Numbered from the stretch's first letter, positions 36,518-46,006 are shown. The stretch: 64,000 bases of DNA from Pseudomonas sp. 14P_8.1_Bac3 (GCF_025466085.1 NZ_JANLOD010000002.1:1-64000), one strand, 5' to 3'. A program made the numbers and translations. Notes: generated by a model not told the origin, from the letters alone.

Positions 36518-36533
36518 GTGGATCTGCATCCAC
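36518..36533 (-). other. Small hairpin in the braC-braD gap
   Basis: GTGGAT, loop CTGC, ATCCAC is a perfect 6-bp stem about 65 bases upstream of braD. It may protect the 5-prime end of the processed braDEFG message or be incidental. Confidence 0.4.
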
Positions 36534-36631
36534 TTCGAACGCGAGGTTTGCCAGCGAACCGCTGATGACGGTTTTGAGATTTTCAGGTGGGGAGACTGGC
36601 GGATCACGCCAGCGCGGCCCAATACGTTCGT

Positions 36632-36659
36632 AAAACAAAGCCCACGGCACGCCGTGGGC
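36632..36659 (-). terminator. Intercistronic terminator between braC and braD
   Basis: On the minus strand a 9-bp stem (GCCCACGGC/GCCGTGGGC) is followed by TTTGTTTT. It sits 28 bases after the braC stop and would limit read-through into braDEFG, as in known bra/liv operons. Confidence 0.85.
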
Positions 36660-36686
36660 TTTATTGGCAGTCAGTCAGGCAACGCC

Positions 36687-37814
36687 TTACTGAGGCGAAA
36701 CTTCAGTTTTAGGTTTGCCGAAGTGCCACTCGTAAACCACGAATTTGAAGTCTTTCAGGTCGCCCTTGGCGTCGAAGCTCAGGTCGCCAGTCGGAGTTTT
36801 GAACGTACCGGCGTGGATGGCGGCAGCCACTTTCGCAGGGTCTTCGCTCTTGGCGGCAGTGATACCGCCAGCAATGACTTCCACAGCCGAGTAGGCCGGG
36901 AACACGAACGGACCGCTCGGGTCTTCTTTCTTCGCTTTGAAGGCGTCAGCCAGTGCGATGTTGGCAGGGTCCTGGTCGAAAGACTTCGGCAGGGTTACCA
37001 GCAGGCCTTCGGAAGCGTCCTTGGCGATCTGCGAAATGGAGTCGTTACCCACGCCTTCCGGACCCATGAACTTGGCTTTCAGGCCTTTTTCCTGGGCTTG
37101 ACGCAGGATCAGACCCAGCTCCGGGTGGTAGCCGCCGTAGTAGACGAAGTCGACGTTGGCTTGCTTGAGCTTGGAGATGATCGAGGAGAAGTCCTTGTCG
37201 CCGGCGTTGATGCCTTCGAAAACGGCAACCTTGGTGCCTTTCTTCTCGAGCGTCTGTTTAACGGCAGTGGCGATGCCTTCACCGTATTGCTGTTTATCGT
37301 GCAGGACCGCAACGATTTTCGGCTTCACGTGATCGGCAATGTAGTTACCCGCGGCAGGGCCCTGGGCGCTGTCGAGGCCGATGGTGCGGAACACCATTTT
37401 GTAACCACGGTTGGTGATGTCCGGGCTGGTGGCAGCCGGGGTGATCATGATCACGCCTTCGTCTTCGTAGATGTCCGAAGCCGGTTGGGTGGAGCTGGAG
37501 CACAGGTGACCGACCACGAACTTGACGCCGTCGTTGACGACCTTGTTCGCCACTGCCACGGCTTGTTTTGGATCACAGGCGTCGTCGTATTCAACGGCTT
37601 CGAGCTTCTTGCCGTCCACGCCGCCTTTGGCGTTGATTTGTTCGATGGCCATTTTGGCGCCACTGAACTGCATGTCACCGTATTGGGCTACAGGACCGGT
37701 CTTGGGGCCGGCGATGCCGATCTTGATGGTGTCAGCTGCGAACGAATGGCTGGCAACCCCGGCCAGAACCATAGCGGCAAACAGTTTGGAAATCTGCTTA
37801 GTAGCCTTAGTCAT
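36687..37814 (-). CDS. braC: Periplasmic branched-chain amino acid-binding protein BraC
   Basis: A 375-residue LIV-binding protein of the type I fold with signal peptide MTKATKQISKLFAAMVLAGVASHSFA. The mature N-terminus DTIKIGIAGPKTGPVAQYGD is the typical start, followed by LVVVGHLCSSSTQPASDIY-type binding-site sequence. As the receptor it feeds BraDE; the leucine, isoleucine, valine and possibly threonine or alanine specificity is inferred from the family. Confidence 0.95.
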   Translation of the reverse strand: MTKATKQISKLFAAMVLAGVASHSFAADTIKIGIAGPKTGPVAQYGDMQFSGAKMAIEQINAKGGVDGKKLEAVEYDDACDPKQAVAVANKVVNDGVKFVVGHLCSSSTQPASDIYEDEGVIMITPAATSPDITNRGYKMVFRTIGLDSAQGPAAGNYIADHVKPKIVAVLHDKQQYGEGIATAVKQTLEKKGTKVAVFEGINAGDKDFSSIISKLKQANVDFVYYGGYHPELGLILRQAQEKGLKAKFMGPEGVGNDSISQIAKDASEGLLVTLPKSFDQDPANIALADAFKAKKEDPSGPFVFPAYSAVEVIAGGITAAKSEDPAKVAAAIHAGTFKTPTGDLSFDAKGDLKDFKFVVYEWHFGKPKTEVSPQ

Positions 37815-38152
37815 AGTGCTCCACTCTTACTGTTGTAGTTTTTATAGTCCTGGCGCCGTAGCAGCAGAACCGGGTCAGATATCGTCGATATTCCCCGGAA
37901 AGTGCCCCCGGCAACTGTACCGGTACAGTGTAGAGCGCCGATTGTCAGCCTGGGAAGCTGGCGCCGAGGGGCAAAATCAGAGGGTGTCGCTTTTTTGAAA
38001 GAAAAAGACAGAATTGCGGCGGGGTTTCAGCTGAACGATCAGCAATCCTTGGCGTTCCTGCGGTTTTCAATCGGTAACTCAATTGCTTCCGGGTTTTTCT
38101 GCCAGACCACCAACGTTATCATCCACGTCGATTTCTTTTCCGGACAGGACCC
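37815..38152. other. braC/DUF2288 divergent intergenic region
   Basis: 338 bases between the divergent braC and DUF2288 genes. It must hold the braC promoter. Apart from a ribosome-binding region near each start, I see no clear inverted repeat, regulator site or small open frame with a good ribosome-binding site. Confidence 0.5.
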
Positions 38153-38458
38153 ATGACTCAAGAACCTAGCACCCTCTATGCCAAGCTGCTTGGTGAAACC
38201 GCATCTATTTCCTGGAAAGAGCTGGAGCCGTTCTTCGCCAAGGGTGCCCTATTGTGGGTCGACCCGGGTCTGGATTTGATCGCCGCCGCGGAGGCCGTGG
38301 CAACGGACGAGGGCGAGAAAGTCGCCGCCTGGCTGGCCGCCGATGAACTCTCCAAGCTGTCTGAAACGCGGGCGCTGGATCTTTTCGAGCGCGATCCGGA
38401 GTTGTGGGCCGTGGTGGTTTCGCCGTGGATTCTGATCCAGGAAAGAGCGACGAACTGA
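38153..38458 (+). CDS. DUF2288 family small protein
   Basis: A 101-residue soluble protein. The pattern SWKELEPFFAKGALLWVDPGLDL (about 20-42) and WAVVVSPWILIQ near the end mark the DUF2288 family. Ribosome-binding GGACAGGA lies upstream of the ATG. Function is unknown; it is divergent from braC and convergent with the tubulin-like gene, with a REPIN between. Confidence 0.85.
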   Translation: MTQEPSTLYAKLLGETASISWKELEPFFAKGALLWVDPGLDLIAAAEAVATDEGEKVAAWLAADELSKLSETRALDLFERDPELWAVVVSPWILIQERATN

Positions 38459-38646
38459 AGCCTCGCACCGAATAAGTGCGCAGCGTTGCCGAGGAAAAGT
38501 GTGTAGCCGAGTAGCGTGATGGCATGTTGCCGTAGAGAAAGGCCACAGCTTCACGGTGACGTAAACGTCACGGGCACAGTTGGGGGGGCTGAAGGAGGGC
38601 TGCTCAATTGTTTCTGGACGTTGATTTGAGCTGTTCCTAAGGACCT

Positions 38647-38738
38647 CATCGCGAGCAGGCTCGCTCCCACAGGTTCGGGTGTGTTCATCAATTTTGTGAA
38701 CAACCCAGAACGTTGTGGGAGCGAGCCTGCTCGCGATG
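38647..38738. repeat. REPIN
   Basis: Inverted REP cores of the GGAGCGAGCCTGCTCGCGAT variant, about 40 bases apart, between the DUF2288 gene and the tubulin-like gene; the 3-prime end is close to the tubulin-like stop. The rest of this 298-base gap shows nothing else. Confidence 0.9.
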
Positions 38739-38756
38739 GGGGCGACGCTATTCCAG

Positions 38757-40958
38757 TCAGGCCGAGTAAGTCTTGCCGGTGTGGTTATTCAGCGAAATGA
38801 CCTTGGTCTTGCCAATCCGGTGACGGTAGATCTCGCGCAGGTACTTGATCGCCTTCTTCACGCAATCCCGCGACAGACGAATGTCATTGATCGAGACGAA
38901 CTTCTCCTTGTCGTTGATCAGCTCGCGGTACTTTTTCTCGTACATCGGTTTGATCGCATACCAGTTGGTGTCGAGGATCTTCGCCGGGTTTTCGAATTCG
39001 TTCAGCAAGTCGTCGATCAACTCTTCGTTGAACTCCTCGTTGATGATGAAATCGAGGATCGAGTTATCCAGCGTATCGTCGAAGCGGTAAGGGGGTTTCG
39101 CGAAGCAGCGCTTGATGAACGCGACGATGAGGGTCAGGAAGTCGTCCGACAGGCACGGGCTCTTGGCGATCAACGTGGTCAACGACAGGTTGGCCGATGC
39201 TCCGATCACCAGCGCATAACGCTTGAGCGTGGTATTCGGGAACAAGCTGTTGAGGTGGGTCTTCAAGCGGTTCAGGTCCATGTAGGACAGTTTGTAGTCC
39301 TTCGGCAACGACACGATCGACACCACCGACGAGCAGTTCTTGAAGAAATGCAGGTCGTGCAGCGCGGCGGCGTCGTAACCGGAATTCTTGTACTGCTCCA
39401 GGGACGCGCGATAGCGCTTGGATTCGATCGGCAACAGACTGATGCCTTCGATTGCCTGGGTCACTTTATTGAAGTGCGGCAGGTCGATGGAACGGAAGAA
39501 CAGGTCATCGATGTTCAGGCGCTGTGGCTCTTTCTCGAACACCTTGAACTTGTCGTTGCTCGGCGGCGGTGTTTCCGGCACCACGGATTCGGCGTAGGCA
39601 ATCGCCACCGGGCCGGCCAGGCTCATGAACAGGTCGTTGGCGTCGAGGCGAATGGTTTCGCCGATGTCGATGCCGGCGCGACGGAAATAGTTCTGGTCGT
39701 AGTCGGTCGTGACCGCCTGCGCCGTCAGAATGTTGAAGATTTGCTGTGAGATGTATTGGTTGGCGTGCTTTTCCATCGCGTTGACGTCGATGTTCTGGAT
39801 GTTGCCGTCATCGCTTTCTTCGGCATAACGCATGATGTCGTTGGAGATCAGCATCATCGCGTTCCATGGGCGGATACGGCCCATGACGCTGGCTTCACTG
39901 CTGTCTTCGTTGGCGAAGTTGTAGGAGAAGTCCCACTCTTCCGACAGGTATTTACACAGCAGGCGACCGGCGTTGATGTGCAGCGCTTCGGACATTTCAC
40001 TGCGGTGATCGGAAATGTTCGGCAGCACGCAGATGCCGCTGGTGAAGATCGGTTCGAAGACGAAGGAATGACCGCTTTTGCCGTCATGCTCGTCCATCGG
40101 CTTGGTGTCGAACGTCTTGTTCATGTACGAGTGCTGCTGCGCCAGGCCGAATTCCGAGGCCATGCCCGAACCGGTACCGCCACCGGCACTGAAGATCGAG
40201 AAATACAGGCGCGACTGGTTGGCCTTGATGCCACAGCTGTCGATCAGGTACGAGTGAATCATCTTCCAGTCAGGGCTGGAGAAACGCTGGGTGTCCTTGT
40301 TCAGGATAATCTTCGCCAGGTACTGGCCGAGGATCGGCGCGTTACCGGCGCCACCGGCGTGGACTTCCGACAGGTCCATGATTTTCATTTTGCTGTAGTC
40401 ACGCAGGAAGCCGCTTTTTTCGCCCTTGCGCGAGAAGCGGATGCGACCGGCGATGTCTTTGTCCAGGTCGCCGAGCATCACCAGCGGCTCGACCAGGAAC
40501 ACCGGCTTGGCGCCCTTGTTTGGCCCCAGGCGCAGGTTGTTGCGAATCCACTGAGCCGGGCTGTAGCCCTTTTCGGCGTAGCGTTTGTCCGGCGACAGGC
40601 GATCTTCGTTGTTGAATTCGTTGAGGTAGAACTTGCGGGCGTTGTACACCAGTTCGGCAACGTCCAGCGCAATGTTCGAGCCGCAGCGACCGAGGCCGAT
40701 CAGGCACACCGACGGGAATTCCTGGTCGTTGTGCTGCTCGTTATCGCCTTCCAGATGCGGTGCACGCGGGAACACCATGTCGCGCAGGCCGTCGAGGTTA
40801 TCGAGGATGCGGTCAGTGTTGGTTTCAGTGAAATACAGGTATTGCTGAGTCGCCAGCGGGCGCGACGGCGTCAATGGCTTCGACGGTGCGGGGCTGTTCG
40901 CCGCAGGGCTCAGCGTCAGATCGGATATCGCGGTGGCCGGGTTGTTTTTGGAAGTCAT
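38757..40958 (-). CDS. Tubulin/FtsZ-like GTPase domain protein (large, chromosomal)
   Basis: A 733-residue cytoplasmic-looking protein with no signal peptide. The tubulin/FtsZ signature appears as AGGGTGSG at residues 258-265 (bases 40164-40187), preceded by beta-strand YFSIFS and followed by an amphipathic helix. A glycine-rich nucleotide-binding loop, IGLGRCGSN, is at 87-95, followed by the helix ALDVAELVYN, similar to the first loop of FtsZ. The first 75 residues are Pro/Ser-rich and probably disordered; the C-terminal half (about 430-733) is unrecognised and contains helical basic segments. The family most like this is the Pfam Tubulin_2 group, for which membrane remodelling has been proposed. 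ATG 40958 has only a weak Shine-Dalgarno; a longer frame from a GTG at 41015 exists. The gene has no operon partners. Confidence 0.78.
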   Translation of the reverse strand: MTSKNNPATAISDLTLSPAANSPAPSKPLTPSRPLATQQYLYFTETNTDRILDNLDGLRDMVFPRAPHLEGDNEQHNDQEFPSVCLIGLGRCGSNIALDVAELVYNARKFYLNEFNNEDRLSPDKRYAEKGYSPAQWIRNNLRLGPNKGAKPVFLVEPLVMLGDLDKDIAGRIRFSRKGEKSGFLRDYSKMKIMDLSEVHAGGAGNAPILGQYLAKIILNKDTQRFSSPDWKMIHSYLIDSCGIKANQSRLYFSIFSAGGGTGSGMASEFGLAQQHSYMNKTFDTKPMDEHDGKSGHSFVFEPIFTSGICVLPNISDHRSEMSEALHINAGRLLCKYLSEEWDFSYNFANEDSSEASVMGRIRPWNAMMLISNDIMRYAEESDDGNIQNIDVNAMEKHANQYISQQIFNILTAQAVTTDYDQNYFRRAGIDIGETIRLDANDLFMSLAGPVAIAYAESVVPETPPPSNDKFKVFEKEPQRLNIDDLFFRSIDLPHFNKVTQAIEGISLLPIESKRYRASLEQYKNSGYDAAALHDLHFFKNCSSVVSIVSLPKDYKLSYMDLNRLKTHLNSLFPNTTLKRYALVIGASANLSLTTLIAKSPCLSDDFLTLIVAFIKRCFAKPPYRFDDTLDNSILDFIINEEFNEELIDDLLNEFENPAKILDTNWYAIKPMYEKKYRELINDKEKFVSINDIRLSRDCVKKAIKYLREIYRHRIGKTKVISLNNHTGKTYSA

Positions 40959-41159
40959 TGTGCGCCATGTACCTGGGCTGGTTGGTCGGGCGACGGGGTG
41001 TCGCCGGGCCGTCACGGATGGGGTCTCGCGTCTTTCTTCAGCGCGTCATTGGCCCAAGCGTCAGGGGTGTGGCCTGAGCATCACTCGGGGGAATCCTTTC
41101 CTTAGTCATGATGGATCGGCCAATATTTGGCGATCTTTAATCAGAAAGGAGGCCAAATG

Positions 41160-42053
41160 ATGTCAACCCTACCTTCGTTGGGTTTTGCCGGAATCGGCCT
41201 GATGGGCTTGCCAATGTGTCGCCGCCTGCTGGCTGCGGGGTATCCGCTGACGGTGTGGAACCGCAATCCGGCCAAATGTGCGCCGCTGGTGGAGGCCGGT
41301 GCCCGACAGGTCGCCACGGCGGCCGAACTGTGCCAGCACGCCGATGTGCTGATGTTGTGTCTGGCGGACACCGCCGTGGTGCGTGAAGTGGTGTTTGGTC
41401 CGGGCGGCGTTGCCGAGGGTGGGAAAAGCGGTCAGTTACTGGTGGATTTTTCCAGCCTGGAACCCACCGCGACCCGGGAAATGGCGGCGCAGTTGGTCAG
41501 CCAGACCGGCATGAGCTGGCTGGACGCTCCGGTGTCCGGCGGCGTTGTCGGCGCCGAAGCCGGTAGTCTGGCGATCATGGTGGGTGGCGAAGCGGCGGAC
41601 CTCGAACGCGTCCGGCCGGTGCTGCTGAGTCTTGGTCAGCGCGTCACCCATATGGGCGCGGTCGGGGCAGGGCAGGTGACCAAGGCCTGCAATCAGATGA
41701 TCGTGGCCTGCAACGCGCTGGTCATCGCAGAAGTGGTGGCGCTGGCCGAGCGCTCCGGTGTGCAGGCCAGCCTGATCGCCGAAGCGCTGGCGGGTGGTTT
41801 TGCCGATTCGAAACCCTTGCAGATCCTCGCTCCGCAGATGGCCGACAGCCGCTTCGAACCGGTGAAATGGCACGTGCGCACACTGCTCAAGGACCTCGAC
41901 ACCGCGGTGAAATTTTCCCGTGAACAGGGCTCGGCCACACCGATCAGCGGATTGGCAGCACAACTGATGCGCCTGCATGGGAGCCAGGGATTTCTGGAAA
42001 AGGATCCTTCGACGTTAGTGAAGCTGTACCGCGAGCCAGGCTCAGAGGGCTGA
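41160..42053 (+). CDS. 3-hydroxyisobutyrate dehydrogenase-like NAD(P)-dependent oxidoreductase
   Basis: A 297-residue beta-hydroxyacid dehydrogenase. The Rossmann motif is GFAGIGLMGLPMCRRL at the N-terminus, the substrate-binding DAPVSGGVVGAEAGSLAIMVGG block is near 122-142, and the catalytic-lysine region is VGAGQVTKACNQMI (Lys near 170). ATG 41160 has an AGGAGG seven bases upstream; the ATG immediately before it at 41157 is also possible. The last 110 bases overlap the end of the convergent cyclic-di-GMP gene. Confidence 0.88.
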   Translation: MSTLPSLGFAGIGLMGLPMCRRLLAAGYPLTVWNRNPAKCAPLVEAGARQVATAAELCQHADVLMLCLADTAVVREVVFGPGGVAEGGKSGQLLVDFSSLEPTATREMAAQLVSQTGMSWLDAPVSGGVVGAEAGSLAIMVGGEAADLERVRPVLLSLGQRVTHMGAVGAGQVTKACNQMIVACNALVIAEVVALAERSGVQASLIAEALAGGFADSKPLQILAPQMADSRFEPVKWHVRTLLKDLDTAVKFSREQGSATPISGLAAQLMRLHGSQGFLEKDPSTLVKLYREPGSEG

Positions 42054-44226
42054 AGGCATGCGCCTGTTTGCGCTGGTTGAGTTCGTGCAGCACCGGGCGT
42101 AGGTCGGCCAGTGGCACCGGGCGGCTGAGCAGGTAGCCCTGGACGAAATCGCAACCGTTACGCTCGAGAAACGCGTATTGCTCGGGCGTTTCGACCCCTT
42201 CGGTGACCACCTGCAAATGCAGCGTGTGGGCCATGACGATGATCGCCTGGACGATCTCCATGTCCTGGGTGGCCATGGGGATGTCCTGGATGAATGAGCG
42301 ATCGATCTTCAGCGTGTTGAGCGGCAGGCGCTTGAGGTAGGCGAGCGAGGAATAACCGGTGCCGAAGTCGTCGATGGACAGCGAAACGCCAAGGGCGCGG
42401 ATCTGGCGCAGCAACACCAGGGTGTCGGCGATGTTGTTCATCAACGCGTTCTCGGTCACTTCCAGCTCCAGCCGTTGCGGCGCGACGCCGGCCGCCCGTA
42501 GCGCGTTTTCAATTTCCTCGGCCAGGTCCTCGCGCGCCAGGTTCAGCGGCGAGCAATTCACGGCGATACGCAGGGCCTCGCAGCCTTGGCGCGACAATTC
42601 GGCCAGGTCCTCGCAGGCTTTGCGCAGGACCCAGTTGTCCAGCTCGGCGATCAGGCCGTTGTTTTCCGCGATGGCGATGAACCGGTCCGGCGCCAGCAGT
42701 CCGTGAAGCGGATGTTGCCAGCGCACCAGCGCTTCAAGCTTGCTGACCCGTCCGGTTTTCAGGTCATAGATCGGCTGGTAATAGAGCAGCAGCCCGGTGT
42801 TTTCGCGCAGCGCATGACGCAGCTCTTCCTCCAGCTGCAGTTCCATCGTGGCACGGGTCTTCAGGTTTGGACTGAAGAAATTCAGGCCGTTGCGACCGCT
42901 ACCCTTGGATTGATACAGCGCCAGGTCGGCGTGTTTCAGCAGTTCTTCGCAGGTCGTGCCGTCGTGTGGAAACAGGCTGATACCAATGCTGGTGGTCATG
43001 ACCATGCGCCGCCCCGCCAGCTCGATCGGCTCCTTCATTTTCAACATGATGCGCTGGGCCATGTGCCGCGCTTCTTCACGATCATGCAGGCTGATCAGCA
43101 GGCAGAACTCATCGCCACCGAAGCGTGCCACCACATCATCGTGGCTGCGTACCGAGCTCTTGATGTGCTGGGCCAGGACCTTGAGCAATTCGTCGCCGGC
43201 ATCATGACCGAGGCTGTCGTTGATCCGCTTGAAGTGGTCGATATCGAGGAACATCACCCCGAGCATGCCGCCTTCATTGGTTTTCTCGAGCAGCTTCTCG
43301 GCGAATATCTGATTGAAGCCACGGCGGTTGATCAGGTTGGTGAGGGCGTCGTAGTTCGCCACGTGTTGCAGCGACATGCGCGCCTGATCCAGTTGGCTGA
43401 GCAACGTATTGACCCGTTGCAGGTCGCGCTCCTTGTGTTGCAGTTTCTTGTCCGCCAGGGCGGCACTGATGCTGCTGCCGATGATCAGCAGCGTGATCAC
43501 TGCCACCGTCAGCCCCAGTTGCAGGTGATCGTTCTCGCCGGGCAACGTCAGCGGGCTGCCGCTCGGCAGCACCAGGCGGAAGGCGGCCATGGCGGTGAAA
43601 TGCATGCTGATAATGCCCGCCCCGAGGATCAGGCTGGCGCTGAATTTGAACAGTTGGTGCAGCACGCCGGAGCCGTTGCGCAGACGACTCGACAGCAACA
43701 GCGCCGCGAGGCTGGCGCCAATGGCGATCACGATGGAAAGACCGAACAGCGCCGGTTGGTAATAGGCGACCGCGTTTGAACGCATGGCCGACATGCCCAC
43801 GTAATGCATGGCGGTGATGCCCAGGCCAATGCAGATCGAGGCCTGGACGTATTGCCGCGTGCTCAGGCACGGGTGACTGAGGGCGTGCATCGCCAGCCAT
43901 GAGGCGAGCAGGGCGATCAGCAGGGAGGCCAGGGTGACGGGCAGCTCGTAGTGAATTTCGACCGGCGCCTGAAACGCCAGCATGCCGATGAAATGCATGG
44001 CCCAGATCCCACCGGCGAGACAGGCGGCGCCGACCCAGCGCCAGATCCGCTGGGAGGCAGGCTTTTCCGAATGACCGACGCGTTCGGCCATGTCCAGCGT
44101 GGCGAAGCCGCCCACGCAGGCCACCAGATAGGCCAGCAGCACCAGAAAGGGATCATGTGTGCAATTGAGGACGACTTGTCCGTTCGAGGTCAGCTCGGTG
44201 ACAAAATGCAAACCAAGCCATTCCAT
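41944..44226 (-). CDS. MHYT-GGDEF-EAL cyclic-di-GMP turnover membrane protein
   Basis: A 760-residue inner-membrane protein that makes or degrades cyclic-di-GMP. The first 260 residues carry three MHYT-type sensor motifs (MHFIG 77-81, MHYVG 140-144, MHFTA 208-212) among hydrophobic spans, thought to bind a diatomic gas. The diguanylate cyclase domain has an intact GGDEF at 370-374, and the phosphodiesterase domain an intact EAL at 498-500 and DDFGTGYSS at 619-627. It resembles P. aeruginosa NbdA or MucR; the neighbouring dehydrogenase favours NbdA, but NbdA there has a degenerate GGDEF as I recall. Its C-terminus overlaps the convergent dehydrogenase gene. Confidence 0.88.
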   Translation of the reverse strand: MEWLGLHFVTELTSNGQVVLNCTHDPFLVLLAYLVACVGGFATLDMAERVGHSEKPASQRIWRWVGAACLAGGIWAMHFIGMLAFQAPVEIHYELPVTLASLLIALLASWLAMHALSHPCLSTRQYVQASICIGLGITAMHYVGMSAMRSNAVAYYQPALFGLSIVIAIGASLAALLLSSRLRNGSGVLHQLFKFSASLILGAGIISMHFTAMAAFRLVLPSGSPLTLPGENDHLQLGLTVAVITLLIIGSSISAALADKKLQHKERDLQRVNTLLSQLDQARMSLQHVANYDALTNLINRRGFNQIFAEKLLEKTNEGGMLGVMFLDIDHFKRINDSLGHDAGDELLKVLAQHIKSSVRSHDDVVARFGGDEFCLLISLHDREEARHMAQRIMLKMKEPIELAGRRMVMTTSIGISLFPHDGTTCEELLKHADLALYQSKGSGRNGLNFFSPNLKTRATMELQLEEELRHALRENTGLLLYYQPIYDLKTGRVSKLEALVRWQHPLHGLLAPDRFIAIAENNGLIAELDNWVLRKACEDLAELSRQGCEALRIAVNCSPLNLAREDLAEEIENALRAAGVAPQRLELEVTENALMNNIADTLVLLRQIRALGVSLSIDDFGTGYSSLAYLKRLPLNTLKIDRSFIQDIPMATQDMEIVQAIIVMAHTLHLQVVTEGVETPEQYAFLERNGCDFVQGYLLSRPVPLADLRPVLHELNQRKQAHAFSPLSLARGTASLTSKDPFPEIPGSHAGASVVLPIR

Positions 44227-44516
44227 AGCATGCCCCGTGTTCGTCCTGGTTCACGCCATTGAATGTTGGCGAATGCGTTGGAGTATAGAGCCCGTACAAA
44301 CGGCGCAAGGCATAGTGGCACATTGGTTCAAATTATTTTGGAATGAGACTTAGAGCGATTGGAAATAATTTGTTGCATTCGCCGCGGCGACTGCCATGAA
44401 GCGGTATCAGCTTTACAAATAATGACAGACAGGTCCGCTAGGCCTCACTAGATTGCAGGTTCCGGGCTCGGATGCGACGGCAGTGAAGCCCAATAACAAT
44501 AAAAAGAGACGGACCC

Positions 44517-45866
44517 ATGCAGAACTCGACCCAAGCGGCGAATGCCTGGCGCATTCTGTTCCTGCTGTTCCTGGCCAACCTGTTCAACTTCTTCGATCGC
44601 ACGATTCCGGCCATCATCATCGAGCCGATCCGCATGGAATGGCACCTCAGTGACTTTCAACTGGGGATCATCGGCACGGCATTCACCATCGTCTACGCAA
44701 TTGCCGGGCTGCCGCTGGGGCGGATGGCCGATACCGGTTCGCGCGCCAAACTGATGGGCTGGGGCCTGGCCGCCTGGAGCGGGCTGACCGCCGTCAACGG
44801 CCTGGTCGGCAGCTTCTGGAGTTTCCTGCTGGTGCGCATGGGCATCGGCATCGGTGAGGCCAGTTATGCACCGGCCGCCAACTCGCTGATCGGCGACCTG
44901 TTCCCCGCTCACCGCCGAGCGCGGGCGATGGGTATTTTCATGCTGGGGCTGCCATTGGGGTTGCTCCTGGCGTTCTTCACCATCGGCTGGATGGTCAAGG
45001 CGTTTGATAGCTGGCGTGCACCGTTTTTCATCGCGGCCGTGCCGGGGCTGATCCTGGCGATCTTCATGTTTTTCATCAAAGAGCCGAAACGCGGTGCGGC
45101 GGAAACGGTGCAAGTCTCCCAGGAACGTGTGGACCGGCCGATCCGCCGGGTGCTGGCGGTGCCGACCTTCCTGTGGCTGGTCATGGCGGGGCTGTGCTTC
45201 AACTTCGCGACGTATGCGTGCAACTCGTTTCTGGTGCCGATGCTGCAGCGGTATTTCCTGATGCCGTTGCATGAGGCGGCCGTGGCGACGGGCGTCATCG
45301 TCGGGGTGACGGGGCTGTTTGGCCTGACATTGGGTGGTTGGGTCGCGGACAAGATTCACCAGCGGGTGGCGAACGGGCGACTGCTGTTTGCCGCGTTCAG
45401 CCTCATCGTCTCGACGGTTTGCACCGCGTGGGCACTGCACGCCGGGCGCATCGAAATCGGCGTATTCGTGGCGGTGTTCAGCGTCGGCTGGTTGTTCGCC
45501 TACAACTTCTATACCTGCGTTTACACGGCGATTCAGGACGTGGTCGAACCGCGCCTGCGCGCCACGGCCATGGCGCTGTTCTTTGCCGGCTTGTATTTGC
45601 TCGGCGGTGGTTTGGGGCCTGTGGTGGTCGGTGGCCTGTCCGATCATTTCGCACACACGGCGATGCTGGCGGCCGGTGCCGAGCAGATGACCGAAGCGTT
45701 CAAGGCCATCGGCTTGCATGACGCGATGTACCTGATCCCGGTGGCGCTGTTTTTCACCATGGTGTTTCTGTTCCTGGCGTCGCGGTGTTTTGTGCGTGAT
45801 GCCAAGCGGATGAAAGAAGGGTTGGTGGCGGTGGTTGAGCCAGGGGGTTGCGTGGTGACTGCTTGA
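44517..45866 (+). CDS. MFS transporter, spinster-like
   Basis: A 449-residue transporter with 12 predicted membrane spans. Its opening NLFNFFDRTIPAIIIEP and the loop motif GRMADTGSRAKLMGWGLA fit the major facilitator superfamily, spinster-like branch. Substrate unknown. The gene is divergent from the cyclic-di-GMP gene with a 290-base gap in which I found no clear control site, and it is followed by a REPIN and a terminator. Confidence 0.85.
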   Translation: MQNSTQAANAWRILFLLFLANLFNFFDRTIPAIIIEPIRMEWHLSDFQLGIIGTAFTIVYAIAGLPLGRMADTGSRAKLMGWGLAAWSGLTAVNGLVGSFWSFLLVRMGIGIGEASYAPAANSLIGDLFPAHRRARAMGIFMLGLPLGLLLAFFTIGWMVKAFDSWRAPFFIAAVPGLILAIFMFFIKEPKRGAAETVQVSQERVDRPIRRVLAVPTFLWLVMAGLCFNFATYACNSFLVPMLQRYFLMPLHEAAVATGVIVGVTGLFGLTLGGWVADKIHQRVANGRLLFAAFSLIVSTVCTAWALHAGRIEIGVFVAVFSVGWLFAYNFYTCVYTAIQDVVEPRLRATAMALFFAGLYLLGGGLGPVVVGGLSDHFAHTAMLAAGAEQMTEAFKAIGLHDAMYLIPVALFFTMVFLFLASRCFVRDAKRMKEGLVAVVEPGGCVVTA

Positions 45867-45870
45867 CCGC

Positions 45871-45939
45871 CTTCGCGAGCAAGCCCGCTCCCACAAGGAA
45901 AAATGCATTCCAAATGTGGGAGCGGGCTTGCTCGCGAAG
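45871..45939. repeat. REPIN (short spacer)
   Basis: CTTCGCGAGCAAGCCCGCTC and GAGCGGGCTTGCTCGCGAAG in inverted orientation only about 20 bases apart, between the MFS gene and the rapA terminator. Confidence 0.92.
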
Positions 45940-45973
45940 AGGCCATAGGCAGCAGCGCAAAATTTGACCCAAT

Positions 45974-46006
45974 AAAAAGGCCCGCATCACTGCGGGCCTT
46001 CTTCTT
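45974..46006. terminator. Bidirectional terminator between MFS gene and rapA
   Basis: AAAAAGGCCCGCA, loop TCAC, TGCGGGCCTT, with A-rich and T-rich flanks. It lies between two convergent genes and could stop both. Confidence 0.82.
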
